Shown piece after piece: positions 1 through 9,325 of a stretch of 64,000 bases of DNA. The stretch's first letter is position 1. Every line of letters starts with the position of its first letter. A model generated the notes under the pieces. That model was not told the DNA's origin. It saw only the letters and a program-made list of their open reading frames with translations, and searched no databases. The position numbers were made by a program, and so were the translations under genes. The DNA is from JBAXGW01 sp037139195 (GTDB lineage: Bacteria; Bacteroidota; Bacteroidia; Bacteroidales; JAHJDW01). The stretch covers positions 1-64,000 of the forward strand of contig JBAXGW010000011.1 of assembly GCA_037139195.1 (NCBI GenBank). Reading direction: 5' to 3'.

Positions 1-254
1 ATAGATAAAGTTTTGCTTCTTTATACGTGGCACCTCAAAAAAAGATTTAGCCCAAAATTACACTTTAAAATCAATTATTAAATAAAAATTGTTATGCGTT
101 TATGATTTTAATATAAAGTATGCTAATTAGTTGGTTTATCAAATATAAAAAAATATGAAGCATAATCATATATATTTTCTAGTAAGCGAACAACGCGAAT
201 AAAATCTTATTACAAATAAATCATATTCGTTTTGATTTAAAAAAACTAAAACGC
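1..254. other. gene-free AT-rich flank
   Basis: No reading frame of useful length, RNA gene or clear repeat is visible here. The stretch lies downstream of the first minus-strand gene and beyond its terminator. It may hold upstream signals of a gene outside the window, but no TAnnTTTG-type promoter stood out. Confidence 0.5.
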
Positions 255-275
255 AAAAAGAGAGCCGAAGCTCTC
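255..275 (-). terminator. rho-independent terminator of the 614-residue T9SS protein gene
   Basis: On the minus strand a perfect 6-bp stem GAGAGC/GCTCTC closes a TTCG tetraloop (positions 260-275) and is followed by five T residues (255-259). It lies about 60 bases past the stop codon of the gene ending at 337. Confidence 0.85.
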
Positions 276-336
276 CTTTTGCAAACTAAAATAAATTCTT
301 GTTGTATAAACTAAATACAACAAATCAAACTAAAAA

Positions 337-2181
337 CTATTTTGTAATAATAACTTTAACAACTTGATTATTTACTCTTACGAAATAAATACCTTCTGTT
401 AAGTTTTGAGTATTTACAGTTAAATTGTCAGAAGCAACTGCACTATAAACAACTTGACCTAAAGAATTCATCATTGTTACATTAGCATTAGCTGTAATGT
501 TTGCAATATTTAATACATTGTTAGCTGGATTAGGATAAACCTCTAACTTAGCAGCTGAATTAGCATCGACAGAAACAGTTCCAGTTACATTAACAGTATA
601 TGTAGCTGTAACTTGAGTTGCACAAGGAGCTGTACCAGTAACAGTCATTGTTAATGTTACTACATTTCCAGCATCACCTGCAGCAGCAGTATATGTAGGA
701 GTTAATGTAGATGCACCAGCAGTAATTGTTCCTGCACCATTTTCAGTCCAAGCAATAGTACCATTAGTTGCAGTTGCACCAGATACAGTAGCAGTTCCAG
801 TAGTAGCTATTGTAGTATTTCCACCAGCAGTTGCAGTAGGATTAATACCAATTGGGAAAATAGTTTCATCAAAAATTAATTCATTTGGGTTTGCTCCTAT
901 ACCATAAGTCCATAAAACTGAATTTACAGTAATTGTATCTTTTGTTGCTGGGCTATATGTATGCGAAGTTCCATACAAAGTAGAGCTATGATCAACTTTA
1001 ACACTGTCTGCTGGAGTTTGAGAAAAATCAATTCTTGAGTAATACATGTCATCTCTTGCAGCATTATAGCCAACATGTTTCAAATAGAATGCAGCTCTGT
1101 TGTATAAAGGATTTTTAACAAAAGCTTCGTTAGCTAAAGTAACATTAACTGTATTGTTTGTTCCTAAGCAAGAATTATCAATCGTTGGATTGTTATTCCA
1201 AGTATAATCAAAGATTGGATAAAAATAATATCCTGATTCTATTCCAGCTGTAGAAGTTGACCAAACATAATATGCGCCAACTTGTGATGGAGTTCCTGTT
1301 GTAGGGTAATTCCAAGTTTCTTTCCAACTTGCATCAATATCATTATATTTTAATCTGCTTGCAGAAAGGGCAGTACCAGTAGCTACATTTTGAGTAACAC
1401 TAACTGTATAAATCATAGCACCTGTTTGACCAGTTACAATAGTATTTGGAAGTACATTTGCGCCTTTAATAGTATCTCCATTTTTAAAACCACCAATCAT
1501 TGATGTCCAAGATGCAACAGTTAAGCTTGTTCCAGAAATTGACCCAGTACATGTTACGCTTCCAACATGATATCCTGAAGTTAATACTCTTGCAGAGTCT
1601 TTCAACGCCATTGGAGTTACCTCAACAATAAATGTATCAGGCAAAGTAATTGGAGCTGTAAACATAAAAAATTGATTTGACAATGTTGTTCCATTAGCCG
1701 TAATTGTTTTCGTTACACTGCCTAAACTTGCATACTGTGTAGTATAAACATTTAACATGATGTCAGCAGAAGTTGTATTTAGCGATCTTAAAACAACACC
1801 GATTCCGTTTAATTTTACTCCAGTTTTTCCAACGAACTGTTGAAAGAACGAAGGGTAATTTACCCCTGTTGCTGGAGATACAGCAGCCGTAGGTTTTAAT
1901 ACTTTAGTAATTGTATTACTATAACCACTAGTTCCTACATAAAAAGTTGGTCCAGATCCGTATGCTTGTCTGTAATCAACAAGTTTAGAAGTATCTGTGA
2001 TTGCATAAGAAGCTCTTGTGTTAGAAACTGTTGGTTTCACAGACGAAACAAAATTTGATTTATAAACTTCTTTTTGACCGTCTTTATCAGCAGAAAGCAT
2101 CTTCTGATTAGATCTTTGTGCATTCACAGATAACACTGTGGCAAATGCTGCAAATGATAACAATAGTAATCTTTTTTTCAT
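337..2181 (-). CDS. T9SS type A sorting domain-containing surface or secreted protein
   Basis: Protein of 614 residues. A signal peptide is clear (basic MKKR, hydrophobic core, NAQ at about residue 22), so it is exported by Sec. The last ~70 residues form the Por secretion tail (type A C-terminal domain of the type IX system), starting at LEVYPNPANNVLNI and ending in VKVIITK, so the mature protein should be secreted or anchored at the cell surface. Residues about 450-530 look like an Ig-like fold rich in Thr, Ala and Gly. The central part is not recognised. No catalytic motif was seen, so an adhesive or structural role is inferred. It is monocistronic, with terminators on both sides. Confidence 0.85.
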   Translation of the reverse strand: MKKRLLLLSFAAFATVLSVNAQRSNQKMLSADKDGQKEVYKSNFVSSVKPTVSNTRASYAITDTSKLVDYRQAYGSGPTFYVGTSGYSNTITKVLKPTAAVSPATGVNYPSFFQQFVGKTGVKLNGIGVVLRSLNTTSADIMLNVYTTQYASLGSVTKTITANGTTLSNQFFMFTAPITLPDTFIVEVTPMALKDSARVLTSGYHVGSVTCTGSISGTSLTVASWTSMIGGFKNGDTIKGANVLPNTIVTGQTGAMIYTVSVTQNVATGTALSASRLKYNDIDASWKETWNYPTTGTPSQVGAYYVWSTSTAGIESGYYFYPIFDYTWNNNPTIDNSCLGTNNTVNVTLANEAFVKNPLYNRAAFYLKHVGYNAARDDMYYSRIDFSQTPADSVKVDHSSTLYGTSHTYSPATKDTITVNSVLWTYGIGANPNELIFDETIFPIGINPTATAGGNTTIATTGTATVSGATATNGTIAWTENGAGTITAGASTLTPTYTAAAGDAGNVVTLTMTVTGTAPCATQVTATYTVNVTGTVSVDANSAAKLEVYPNPANNVLNIANITANANVTMMNSLGQVVYSAVASDNLTVNTQNLTEGIYFVRVNNQVVKVIITK

Positions 2182-2325
2182 AATTATTTAATATTATTTT
2201 ATAATTAATTAACATCACAAATTTGCAGTAATACTTTAATTATAAAAAAAAATAGGGATATACGAGGCTTTAAAGTGATGAAATGACAGAAAGTGGGGTA
2301 AATGGTTAGCATTTTTTAATAAAAA

Positions 2326-2355
2326 AAAGAGTTAGATTGTTAAACCTAACTCTTT
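2326..2355 (-). terminator. terminator of the 1946-residue T9SS protein gene
   Basis: Inverted repeat AAAGAGTTAG (2326-2335) / CTAACTCTTT (2346-2355) with a 10-base loop. On the minus strand it is followed by a run of T residues (complement of 2319-2328). It sits 21 bases past the stop at 2376. Confidence 0.85.
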
Positions 2356-2375
2356 AATAATATATCATCTATTTT

Positions 2376-5300
2376 TTAATTAACTAATGTTACCTTTCCG
2401 ATCATTTGAAGTAATGAGCCTCCTTTTTCTTTATATTTCAACTGCCACACATACACATCTGACTTAGCAATATTAGTTCCACCATAAGCTCTGCCGTCCC
2501 AAGCTTGGTCAGGGCTAGTTGTGCTGAACACCCGTCCTCCCCATCTGTCGTATACAGAAAATTCAAACGTATCAAATTCACAATTGAAAAATATCGGTCC
2601 AAACGTTTCATTTAAATCATTGCCTGTTGGAGTAAATGCATTGGGGATATAAAATGTAGTTAAGTCTTTTATTCTTATAGTGTGCATTATCGAATCTGCA
2701 CACCCAAACTGAGTTGTGCCTACTAGCCACACATCATAGTAGCCTGCATTTATGTATTTATGATTCGGATTTTCTAATATCGAACTGTTATTGCTCGAGA
2801 TTGTATCGCCAAAAGTCCAATCATAATCTGTTACGCCTCCACTTGTTATTGAATGAAATTCTATCTTTCCATCAAAGATATCGCCAAAATCTGGCGTCCA
2901 ATCAAATTCTATATTGGGTTGTGGATATACGCTTATCATATTATTATTGGTATAGCTACTCTGGCAGCCTTGAAGATTGGTTACCGTTAATTTTACATCA
3001 AAAACTCCATCGTTGGTATACAAATGACTTGGATTATTGGTAGTGGATATTGCGCCATCGCCAAAATCCCACAAATAAGTATAAGGACTGGGTTGGGTGC
3101 TATCCGAGAAGTTTACTAGTAACGGTTCACACCCTGCTATAGTATCACTTGCAAATGATACTACTGGAATTGCAACAACTGTTATTGATACTTCATCGGT
3201 TGATGTACATCCGCTCGCTGTTACTGTTACTGAGTAGGTCGTATTTGTATTTGGACTTACATTTGTTGTTGCTGTATTTGCCGAATTACTCCAATGATAG
3301 CTTGTGCCTCCTACTGCTGTTAATTGGGTTGAGGTGCCTGCGCAGATTGATTCATCGAAGCCGGCAAATGCACTTGGTATTGGGTTTACATTTACTATCA
3401 TTTGATCTACATCCATACAGCCATTTGCTGAAACTGTTACTGAATAGGTTGTTGTTTGAACGGGTCCAGCTTTTGGATTATTGATGCTTGAATTAGTTAA
3501 ATCACTTGCATTATTCCATGAATATACAGTTCCGCCAGATGCACCTAATTGTGCCGAGTCGCCTTCGCATATATCTTGGTCTAATCCTGCATTGGCTACA
3601 GGAGTTAAATTTACATTTACGGTGATGTTATTGGAGGCGGTACAGGTATTATTATCGCTTACTACCAAGGAATATGTTGTGGTTATCATTGGTGAAACTG
3701 TTATTTGTTGACTTGTCTCCGAATTACTCCACTGATAGGATACGCCTGTTGTGGAGGGTGCTATTGGGGATAAATTTGTACTTGCTCCGCTACATATTGT
3801 TGGATTGTTTCCTAATTCTACTACTGGCAGTGGGTGCACATTAACTGTTACCGTTGTTGAGGCTGAGCAATCATTGGCATCGCTTACTGTTACCGAATAA
3901 TTAGTGGTTGCACTTGGGTTTACGGTTATACTCGATGTAGTTGCGCCATTGCTCCATATATAATCAGTTCCTACCGATATACTTAATGAGGCGGAATTTC
4001 CTATACATATATTAGAGTTACTTAGGTTCAATGTTACATCATCATTTAGTACTATTTCTTTTGAGGCAGTAGCGGTACATCCATTTGTAGTGGCTGTTAC
4101 TGTATAGGTAGTACTTGCTGTGGGTACAACACTTATCATTGGTGTTGTTTCAGAGGTACTCCAAAGATAGCTTGTGCCTCCACTTACTGTCAAATCGGTT
4201 GATTGTCCTGTGCACACGTCGGCTGATGTTGCAACAATACTTGGAGTAGGCAATGGTTTTACTGTTACTACTACGTCTTCTGTAGCGGTACAGCCTGTTA
4301 GGGTTACTGTTACTTTATAGGTAATGGTTTGACTTGGGCTTGCTGATATAGTTTGTGTTGTATTTCCATTGCTCCATGTGTATGTTCCGCCGCCGGTGGC
4401 TGTTAGCTGAGTACTTGTTCCAGCGCATATTGCTATATCTGGACTTATTCCTGCCACAGGCAATGGTTTTACGGTTACCTGAACTTGGTCGTCATCGGTA
4501 CAGCCTTGTGCGTTGGTTGCTGTTACTGTATATTGTGTTGTTGTTGCTGGTGATACATTTATCTGAGCGGTTGTGGGTCCTGTATTCCATTTATAGCTTT
4601 GTCCGCCAGTAGCTGATAGTTGTGTGCTTGTGCCTGCACATATTGCTACGTCTGATCCTGCATTGGCTGTAGGAACTGGATTTAATATCACGGCTACTTG
4701 GTTTGTATTAGTACAGCCATTGCCATCGGTTACTGTTACTGTATAGCTAGTATTTCCTGTTGGAGATACTACTAAAGGATTTGCGGTTGTAGTATTGCTC
4801 CAACTATAGCTCAATCCTGTGGCAGAGTTCGTAACTGTTACAATTGCGCTTGTCCCAGGACAGATAGCTTGACTTGCCACTGCTGGTTGTGCTGGCTTGG
4901 GATATACTACCAAAGTTACGGATGTGGCTGCGGAGCATAGGTTATTGGTTACTGTTAGTCCATAGTTTGTAGTTGATGTTGGACTTACTGTAATACTTGA
5001 GCTTGTTGCTCCATTACTCCACAAATAGCTCGTGCCGCCTGACGTGGTCAAAACTGCACTCTCGCCTATACATATTGCATCGGGAGTGGCACTCGCCGTT
5101 ATTTGCGTTTGCACGTTTACTGATATGTCTTTTGTCCCTTTACAGCCATTACCATCGGTTACTGTTACTGAATATACTGTATTAACAGTTGGCGAGACCG
5201 ATATCGTTGAAGAACTACCACCATCACTCCACGACCATGAGGTCCCACCGTTGACTGTTAACATTGTACTTTGTCCTTCGCATATATTGCTCGGGGCTGC

Positions 5301-8216
5301 TGTTATTGTTGGATTTGGATTTGGATTTACTGTTACTGTTACATTGTCTGTCGACTTACAGCCATTTGTTGTATTGGTTACGGTTACAGTATAGGTTAAT
5401 ACTATTGTTGCAGTTGTTGTATTTGTGGGGGTGACATTTATTGTAGATGTCGTGCCGCCTGTGCTCCACAAATAACCTACTCCTGTCGTGGGAGTTGACG
5501 TGGCTGTTAGTGTTATTGCTGTGCCACTGCAGATTACTTGGTTTTGACCAGCGTCGGGGATTGGGGCGGTCGTGTTTTGAAGAACTATAACATTGTCTGT
5601 TGCACTACAGCCGTTTGGACCTGTAACAGTAACAGTATAAGTGCCTCCCGAGGTTATTGTAGGGGAAGCTGTTGTTCCGTTTGCAGAAATTGTTCCACCA
5701 TTTGAAGCAACCCAATTATAAGAAACACCACCCGAACCATTTAAATTCAAAGAAGGTGTTGTGCATGTTATGGGACCTGATACTGTACCAGCTTCAGGAA
5801 TTGGAAGAGTTGTATTTGAAGTAACTGTTTGATTTTGAGACGTAACACAACCATTTGCACCAGTAACAGTTACCGTATATACAGCTGGTGCTGTTACAGT
5901 AATTGTTGCTCCATTTGCTGCCGAAGTAATAGTACCACCTGTACCTGCCGACCATAAATAAGAATTTCCTCCACTAGCGGTCATATTTGTGCTGGTTGTT
6001 GTACATGTTAATATTGCAGGAGCTGTTATCGTAACTATTGGAGTTACAATATCTTTTATAACATTTACATAATCTGATGCCGTACATCCATTAGCACCAG
6101 TAACTGTTAAATTATATGTTCCGGCATTACTAATATTTGGAGCGTTAGTTGTTGATCCACTAGTGATAACACCTCCATTTATTGCTGCCCAGTTATATGC
6201 TCCCCCTCCTGAGCCATTTAAATTCAATGATGTAGTAGTACATGTAATAGTACCTGGACTTAAACCTGCATCCATTGTTGGTGGTGTTTTATCTTGAAGC
6301 ACTACTACATTATCAGTTGCTGTGCAGCCATTTGTTCCTGTTACAGTAACTGTATATGTTCCACCTGAGCTTATAGAAGGATTAGCAGATGTTCCATTAG
6401 CGGATATTGTTCCACCATTTGTTGCAGACCAGCTATAATTTCCACCTCCAGAACCATTTAAATTCAACGATGTAGTAGTACATGTTATAGTTCCAGGGCT
6501 TACGCCAGCTTCAGGAGTAACCGTATTAACAGTTACAAGTACTCCATCAGATGCAGTACAAGAACCATAAGTAACAACTACTGTATAAGAGGTTGTTATT
6601 GTAGGTGATACTGTTGGACTTTGCACATTTGATGGATTTGCACCTTGACTTGCAGTCCATGAATATGTGGGTGTTCCAGTTCCAGAAGGTGTTGTCGTTA
6701 ATGTGGTAGAAGCACCTTTACAGATAACTTTATCTAATCCTGCATTAATAGAGCATGATGCACTAGTAGCTGTACATGTCCAAGTAGCAGGAACAGGACA
6801 GGTAGATCCAACAGGAGTAACTGTAATTGACACAACATCTCCAGGATTTAAAGGAGTAATGTTAAGACTTGTACTATTTGTTGAAGATACTACAGCTGTT
6901 CCTCCATTTACCGTATATGAATAATTATATGATGAAGCACCTGTAATAGCATTCCATAAAAATTGAACACTTGTTGAAGTTGTAGTTCCACATGAAATAA
7001 CAAGAGGTGCAGCTCCATCTAAAATTGTAAAAGTTGAGCTTGTAGAACCCACACAGTTAGACGCCGAAATTATAACAGTTTCACCATTATCGGCAATTCC
7101 ATCTGCTAATGGATCTATTGTAATGGTTGCTGTTCCAGCGTTTGCAGGAATAGTAACTGAACCTGTCAAAGTTGTATAATCTGTGCCATTAGTAGCTGTT
7201 CCTGTTATAGTATAATTAACTGTGTAAGCAGTTGTAGGAGCAGGAGTAGCAGTAAAAGTAACAACTCCTTTAGTGCAACCTTCGGTAATAGTTGAACCAG
7301 CGGTTAAAGTTCCAGTTGCACTCTGAACCTGAGTGCTGGTTGTAATACCAGGACTAACAAAACTACCTGCTTCAATAAAAACATAAGAATCCCATTCATA
7401 GCTACCAAAAGGATTTGAACCGCCATCACAAATTGCCATTTTAATATGATAACTTTGCCCACAAACAACTTTAGCACCAGCAGTTAATTTACTAGTGTAA
7501 CCATCACATTTAATATTAATAACTCCTGCATTTTTAGGATTATCATGATATAAATAACTATAACTAGCCCAATTTGGATCAATTGCATTACAATTTGCTG
7601 CAGCTCCATTTGCACCTGCAACTCCGGGGTTAACAGCATTAACACTAACCATTGTAGATGTACCTGGTATAACTGCCAAATTCTTTTTCACATAACTGCC
7701 TCCAGCAGGATTTGGTCCAGATAATAAAAAACCAAAAATATCATTATAATCACCGCATGCAAATTCAGGATATTCTTCTGAAGCAAAAATATAATTAAAT
7801 GCAATTGTGTCGGACAATGGTGTAAAATCAAATTCTAACACAGCACAATCATCAGTTATACCTCCATTGCCAATAATAGCATTTAAATCTGCATCAGGTC
7901 CCCCTGAAGCATTTGTAGTGGTCATCCCTGATGTATTTGGACCTGGCACTTGAGCTATATCACCAGAGGTCAAAATAATACCTTGTCCCATTAAAAAAGG
8001 GATGGGCGTGGTGGTTAAGCCACCAGCAAAACTACCTCTCTGACCTGTGCCTCCAGAAAATGTAACATTTGAAACCGTAACTCCAGCACCTAATAAACTA
8101 TTAACTAATTGTGCGGGAGTTTGAGCTGAACTAACAGTCATTTGTGCATAGCTATGTATATTCAACATAACGGTTAAGCATGCAATTACGCTTGAAAGTA
8201 ATATCCGTCTGTTCAT
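2376..8216 (-). CDS. giant T9SS type B repeat protein with choice-of-anchor L N-terminus
   Basis: Protein of 1946 residues with a signal peptide ending near SYAQ (residue 25). Order of parts: a choice-of-anchor L-like domain (about 35-290, with motifs FNYIFASEEYPEF and YNDIFGFLLSG); a Calx-beta-like segment (about 295-400); an FN3-like segment; one Ig-like unit; four ~80-residue repeats with TCTTTSLNLNGSGG and TVTGxNGC motifs; eleven ~70-residue Ig-like repeats with ICxGxSxxLxxxGG...YxWSxG...TYxVTVT...C; a PKD domain (YLWDFGDG); and a gliding-motility type B C-terminal domain (FTPTGNDLNETF, YDRWGGRVF, WDGRAYGG). Such proteins are exported by T9SS and act as surface adhesins or in gliding. That role is inferred from architecture. 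Several repeats are also similar at the DNA level. Confidence 0.88.
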   Translation of the reverse strand: MNRRILLSSVIACLTVMLNIHSYAQMTVSSAQTPAQLVNSLLGAGVTVSNVTFSGGTGQRGSFAGGLTTTPIPFLMGQGIILTSGDIAQVPGPNTSGMTTTNASGGPDADLNAIIGNGGITDDCAVLEFDFTPLSDTIAFNYIFASEEYPEFACGDYNDIFGFLLSGPNPAGGSYVKKNLAVIPGTSTMVSVNAVNPGVAGANGAAANCNAIDPNWASYSYLYHDNPKNAGVINIKCDGYTSKLTAGAKVVCGQSYHIKMAICDGGSNPFGSYEWDSYVFIEAGSFVSPGITTSTQVQSATGTLTAGSTITEGCTKGVVTFTATPAPTTAYTVNYTITGTATNGTDYTTLTGSVTIPANAGTATITIDPLADGIADNGETVIISASNCVGSTSSTFTILDGAAPLVISCGTTTSTSVQFLWNAITGASSYNYSYTVNGGTAVVSSTNSTSLNITPLNPGDVVSITVTPVGSTCPVPATWTCTATSASCSINAGLDKVICKGASTTLTTTPSGTGTPTYSWTASQGANPSNVQSPTVSPTITTSYTVVVTYGSCTASDGVLVTVNTVTPEAGVSPGTITCTTTSLNLNGSGGGNYSWSATNGGTISANGTSANPSISSGGTYTVTVTGTNGCTATDNVVVLQDKTPPTMDAGLSPGTITCTTTSLNLNGSGGGAYNWAAINGGVITSGSTTNAPNISNAGTYNLTVTGANGCTASDYVNVIKDIVTPIVTITAPAILTCTTTSTNMTASGGNSYLWSAGTGGTITSAANGATITVTAPAVYTVTVTGANGCVTSQNQTVTSNTTLPIPEAGTVSGPITCTTPSLNLNGSGGVSYNWVASNGGTISANGTTASPTITSGGTYTVTVTGPNGCSATDNVIVLQNTTAPIPDAGQNQVICSGTAITLTATSTPTTGVGYLWSTGGTTSTINVTPTNTTTATIVLTYTVTVTNTTNGCKSTDNVTVTVNPNPNPTITAAPSNICEGQSTMLTVNGGTSWSWSDGGSSSTISVSPTVNTVYSVTVTDGNGCKGTKDISVNVQTQITASATPDAICIGESAVLTTSGGTSYLWSNGATSSSITVSPTSTTNYGLTVTNNLCSAATSVTLVVYPKPAQPAVASQAICPGTSAIVTVTNSATGLSYSWSNTTTANPLVVSPTGNTSYTVTVTDGNGCTNTNQVAVILNPVPTANAGSDVAICAGTSTQLSATGGQSYKWNTGPTTAQINVSPATTTQYTVTATNAQGCTDDDQVQVTVKPLPVAGISPDIAICAGTSTQLTATGGGTYTWSNGNTTQTISASPSQTITYKVTVTLTGCTATEDVVVTVKPLPTPSIVATSADVCTGQSTDLTVSGGTSYLWSTSETTPMISVVPTASTTYTVTATTNGCTATASKEIVLNDDVTLNLSNSNICIGNSASLSISVGTDYIWSNGATTSSITVNPSATTNYSVTVSDANDCSASTTVTVNVHPLPVVELGNNPTICSGASTNLSPIAPSTTGVSYQWSNSETSQQITVSPMITTTYSLVVSDNNTCTASNNITVNVNLTPVANAGLDQDICEGDSAQLGASGGTVYSWNNASDLTNSSINNPKAGPVQTTTYSVTVSANGCMDVDQMIVNVNPIPSAFAGFDESICAGTSTQLTAVGGTSYHWSNSANTATTNVSPNTNTTYSVTVTASGCTSTDEVSITVVAIPVVSFASDTIAGCEPLLVNFSDSTQPSPYTYLWDFGDGAISTTNNPSHLYTNDGVFDVKLTVTNLQGCQSSYTNNNMISVYPQPNIEFDWTPDFGDIFDGKIEFHSITSGGVTDYDWTFGDTISSNNSSILENPNHKYINAGYYDVWLVGTTQFGCADSIMHTIRIKDLTTFYIPNAFTPTGNDLNETFGPIFFNCEFDTFEFSVYDRWGGRVFSTTSPDQAWDGRAYGGTNIAKSDVYVWQLKYKEKGGSLLQMIGKVTLVN
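5560..6530 (-). repeat. four in-frame ~240-bp repeats inside the giant T9SS gene
   Basis: Four coding repeats of about 240 bp recur with near-identical cores at about 6470-6500, 6230-6260, 6000-6020 and 5755-5775. For example, gatgtagtagtacatgt is found in both of the first two. At protein level each begins with a TCTTT-type segment, followed by GSGG and a closing GTYTVTVTGxNGC. Such tandem units can expand or contract by recombination. Confidence 0.7.
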
Positions 8217-8325
8217 AATGTGGTAGTTTTTAATTAATAAAAAAGTTTTATCCTTCTTATTCCAATTTTCGTATAAAATATCTGATAATTTATATTAATA
8301 AATATTATAACACAAATTGTAATTA

Positions 8326-8333
8326 CAAAGATA
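8326..8333 (-). promoter_or_regulatory. -7 element for the giant T9SS gene
   Basis: TATCTTTG on the minus strand matches the Bacteroidota -7 consensus TAnnTTTG. It lies about 110 bases before the start codon at 8216. No TTG was found at the expected -33 distance, so the call rests on the -7 box alone. Confidence 0.5.
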
Positions 8334-8434
8334 AACTATAGACGAAGAAATAAAAAAAAAGAGTGGTGTTAAAAGACTAAATGTGATGTATTGCATAAAA
8401 AAAAATGCTAATTGATACTTTTTGGGATATATGG

Positions 8435-9325
8435 TTAATTATTCACATCCCTTTGTTTTAAAGAATCAATTATACTTTTTGGAAAATTTCTTGAAACAGG
8501 AATCTGAATATCAACATTATGAACAAGTATTCTGTAATTTTGCGAAGTCCCTAATATTTCTTTAATCTGATTTACATTTAATAAATAAGATTTATGACAA
8601 CGAATAGTCATATCATAGATTTTAAACAAATCTTCAAGCTTCTTTAATGTTATTCTGAATAAAACTTTACAAATTTGATCATCTTTAATGTAATATATAG
8701 TTGTATAATTATCACTTGCTTCGGCAAAAATAAAATTTTCATAATTAATCTTTAATGTTTCCTTAATATTATCGGATTTTATTATTATTTCTTTATTCTT
8801 ATTGTCGGTCTCAGCTTTTTTAATCATCGATATTATTTTAAATTTTTCTCTTATTAAATAATTTTCAAAAGAGAAAACAAATAACATGCTTGGCAAAATC
8901 ATAATAATCAAAGTCTCTTGCAGAAGCTTAAAAAACGTATAATCTTGAATTTCAACAACTTTAACTGTATTAACATATAAAAATAAAAATGCAGAAACAA
9001 AAACTACATCTAATAAAATGAGCATTATATACTTTGAAAATCTTGACAAACTCGCAAAAACCTTTTCTTCAATAAAACTGTAAATGAAAAAGCAGATTAA
9101 CGTAGCTAAAAAAACTACAATAAAAATCAATAGCGAATTGAAAGCAATTCCTAATGTAGTAGCAAAATTAAAAGTACCAAGAACCAGAATGCTTATTGAA
9201 TAATATATTCCTAATACTATCGAAGCAATGAACTTTATACCATTCGAACTAAAAAGCGAATCGCTGATAAAAGCACTTTCAATTTTATTAAACTGATTTT
9301 CGAAAAAATTAAATATTTTATTCAT
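8435..9325 (-). CDS. membrane-embedded LytTR-family DNA-binding regulator
   Basis: Protein of 296 residues. Four hydrophobic segments (about 31-50, 57-84, 98-119, 134-153) are followed by a short linker and a LytTR DNA-binding domain (about 188-292), with the family signature RCHKSYLLN at 242-250 and IPVSRNF at 275-281. There is no receiver domain, so it is not a standard phospho-acceptor response regulator. The gene overlaps the preceding TPR gene by 8 bp, which points to translational coupling and a joint function. Inference: the transmembrane part takes a signal, perhaps from the TPR partner, and the cytoplasmic LytTR domain binds DNA while held at the membrane. Targets are unknown. Confidence 0.85.
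   Translation of the reverse strand: MNKIFNFFENQFNKIESAFISDSLFSSNGIKFIASIVLGIYYSISILVLGTFNFATTLGIAFNSLLIFIVVFLATLICFFIYSFIEEKVFASLSRFSKYIMLILLDVVFVSAFLFLYVNTVKVVEIQDYTFFKLLQETLIIMILPSMLFVFSFENYLIREKFKIISMIKKAETDNKNKEIIIKSDNIKETLKINYENFIFAEASDNYTTIYYIKDDQICKVLFRITLKKLEDLFKIYDMTIRCHKSYLLNVNQIKEILGTSQNYRILVHNVDIQIPVSRNFPKSIIDSLKQRDVNN

Noticed and set aside
3150..6530. CRISPR-like or non-coding tandem repeats
   Set aside because: The repeats are 210-240 bp, in frame and encode Ig-like units. There are no short identical repeats with unique spacers.
2714..6924. Several plus-strand open frames opposite the giant T9SS gene
   Set aside because: They are antisense shadows of a repetitive, Thr/Val-rich coding sequence. 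They have no signal peptide, family motif or promoter, and their repeats mirror those of the real gene.
8388..8408. GCAT/ATGC hairpin past the LytTR gene as terminator
   Set aside because: Only 4 bp of stem around an A-tract, with no T-run on the minus strand after it.
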